5,769 bases of DNA, taken from NCBI GenBank assembly GCA_022710245.1, contig JAKLHH010000553.1, forward strand, positions 1-5,769, written 5' to 3'. Below the pieces are notes generated by a model, which was not told the DNA's origin, made no database searches, and saw nothing but the letters and a program-made list of their open reading frames with translations. Numbering within the stretch: position 1 is the first letter of the stretch; each line of letters starts with the position of its first letter. This stretch comes from Myxococcota bacterium. Lineage in GTDB: Bacteria > Myxococcota > Polyangia > GCA-2747355 > JAKLHH01. Made by a program: the position numbers and the translations under genes. Shown here piece after piece: positions 4,795 through 5,769 of this stretch.

Positions 4795-5769
4795 TCAGCG
4801 CGGCGACGAGGGCTGCCCCCCGCCCCCGCCCCCGCCCCCGCCCCCGTCGCTGGCGGCGGTCGGCGGGTCGTCGGGCGTCGAGCTGGGCGTCTCGGGACGA
4901 GGCGCAGGCGCAGGCACAGGCGCGGGCGTCGCATCGCCACCGGTGTCGCTCTCCCCCTCCTCCTCGGCCGGCGCCGCCGGCTTCGACGCGGGCTCCTCGA
5001 GCGGGAGGCCGCGGCCGTAGCGGGCGAGCAGCTCGGCCAGCCGGTCGATGCGATCGCGGACCACGCGGTCGCTTCGCCCGTTGACCAGGATGGAGAAGGC
5101 GAGCGGCTGCTCACCGTCGGGATCCACGTACCCGGAGAGCGCCAGCGCTCCGCCGAGGGTCCCGGTCTTGGCGAAGAGGTGCCCCTCGGCGCTGGTGCCC
5201 CGGAGCCGCGGCGCCAGCGTGCCCGTCTTCCCCGCGGTGGCCAGCGTCGGGAGCAGGAGCCGCCGCAGCGAGGGCTGGTGCCAGACCGTCTCCAGCAGCC
5301 GCACCATCAGGCGCGCTGTCACCCACGAGCGCCGGTGCAGACCCGACCCGTTCTGCAGCTCGAAGCTGGCGAGGCCCATCCCGGTCAGCGCGCGGCGGAG
5401 CTGCTTCAGGCCGCGCTGCCAGCTGCCGGCGGCGCTCGCCCTGGCGGGCGCCGGCTCGTCCTCGGGGCCGGGGAGGAAGCTCATCACCCGCACCAGCGTC
5501 TCGGCCGCGAGGTTATCGCTGTGCTGGTTGGTCGCGGCCAGCACCTCGCCGAGCGAGTGCTCGCGCCTGGCCCCGACCTTCGCGCCGGCCGGGCGTTTGC
5601 CCCGCCGCACCATCCCGCTGACCTTCACGCCCGCCTCGAGGAGCGCGCGCCGGAGCGCCCAGCCCGCGTTGAGCGACGGCTCGGGCACCGCGCGCCTGGT
5701 GGTCCAGGGCTTCGCCTTGCGGCCGATCGTCCCCGAGATGGTGAGCCAGAGGAGCGAGCCCTTCGGCTT
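4795..5769 (-). CDS. dacB: D-alanyl-D-alanine carboxypeptidase/endopeptidase, PBP4 type (partial, N-terminus missing)
   Basis: PBP4-type (peptidase S13) enzymes act in the periplasm, removing terminal D-Ala from peptidoglycan stems or cutting DD-crosslinks. The gene runs off the window, and 324 C-terminal residues are visible. The frame stays open past a possible GTG at 5688, and the extra codons (SGTIGRKAKPWTTRRAVPEP) fit the family, so GTG is not the start. Seen motifs are Ser-Asp-Asn (5512-5520, in NQHSDNLAAETL), NGSGLHRRS, and Lys-Thr-Gly (5161-5169, in FAKTGTLGGALALSGY). The catalytic SxxK lies outside the window. A second Lys-Thr-Gly occurs 20 residues before the catalytic one, in AGKTGTL, where relatives often have Asp-Gly. 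The last 70 or so residues are a Pro/Ala/Glu-rich tail ending in ten glycines. The stop is two bases before the hydrolase ATG, indicating an operon. Confidence 0.93.
   Translation of the reverse strand, partial: KPKGSLLWLTISGTIGRKAKPWTTRRAVPEPSLNAGWALRRALLEAGVKVSGMVRRGKRPAGAKVGARREHSLGEVLAATNQHSDNLAAETLVRVMSFLPGPEDEPAPARASAAGSWQRGLKQLRRALTGMGLASFELQNGSGLHRRSWVTARLMVRLLETVWHQPSLRRLLLPTLATAGKTGTLAPRLRGTSAEGHLFAKTGTLGGALALSGYVDPDGEQPLAFSILVNGRSDRVVRDRIDRLAELLARYGRGLPLEEPASKPAAPAEEEGESDTGGDATPAPVPAPAPRPETPSSTPDDPPTAASDGGGGGGGGGGQPSSPR
4816..4846 (-). repeat. (CGGGGG)5 hexanucleotide tract, potential G-quadruplex
   Basis: On the coding (minus) strand there are five perfect CGGGGG units, the last followed by one more G. 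This gives five runs of five or six G separated by single C. The tract encodes the ten-glycine run (GGC/GGG codons) at the end of the dacB product. It ends 18 bases before the dacB stop codon and 23 bases before the ATG of the hydrolase gene. Runs this long with one-base loops meet the standard G-quadruplex pattern. The unit length keeps frame, so slippage would add or remove two glycines at a time. Confidence 0.9.

Noticed and set aside
3914..5020. Long open frame on the + strand opposite the hydrolase and dacB genes
   Set aside because: It spans two well-identified minus-strand genes, has low-complexity Arg/Glu/Ala content and no recognisable motif. It is a shadow frame.
5686..5688. GTG at 5688 as the start of the dacB gene
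   Set aside because: The frame is open to the window edge and the upstream codons encode family-like sequence, so the gene is truncated by the window and does not start here.

Overview
The window is GC-rich chromosomal DNA with closely packed genes. Its genes and gene order point to a Gram-negative bacterium of the Myxococcota/deltaproteobacterial kind. The signs are a tpiA-secG junction, a SecG with a long Lys/Ala/Pro/Glu tail, an outer-membrane lipoprotein with a Gly-Gly-Lys-Ser-Asp stretch after an acidic linker, and probable sigma-54 promoters. The lineage is inferred from family traits, not from a marker gene.

Layout, left to right. On the + strand are the last codons of tpiA (1-100), a strong GC hairpin (108-135), secG (152-838) and dapF (840-1706). 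secG and dapF are one base apart and probably translationally coupled. A convergent minus-strand gene for a small secreted protein of unknown function (1716-2315) ends 9 bases from dapF. A 208-base divergent intergenic region (2316-2523) follows. It carries a good sigma-54 type -24/-12 element facing right, a weaker one facing left, and an inverted repeat between them. The rightward gene (2524-3804) encodes a 426-residue lipoprotein. It has a predicted beta-sandwich (PPC-like) domain and a C-terminal region that resembles a permuted papain/NlpC-type thiol hydrolase. It meets, tail to tail, a minus-strand pair: the 3' part of a dacB-type penicillin-binding protein gene (PBP4, 4795-5769, cut by the window edge) followed two bases later by a membrane-anchored alpha/beta hydrolase (3830-4792).

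Functionally the window mixes core metabolism (triosephosphate isomerase, diaminopimelate epimerase), protein export (SecG) and cell-envelope work (PBP4, anchored hydrolase, secreted protein, lipoprotein). DapF makes the meso-diaminopimelate used in peptidoglycan crosslinks of the kind PBP4 enzymes trim. The two are on opposite strands, so this is a shared theme and not an operon.

The points most worth a second look are the divergent sigma-54 promoter pair, the lipoprotein whose only non-lipobox cysteine sits in an Asn-Cys-Thr motif, and a perfect (CGGGGG)5 tract at the end of dacB. That tract lies just before the start codon of the coupled hydrolase gene and could form a G-quadruplex in the mRNA. 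No RNA genes, insertion sequences or CRISPR arrays were seen. No gene-free stretch exceeds 208 bases.
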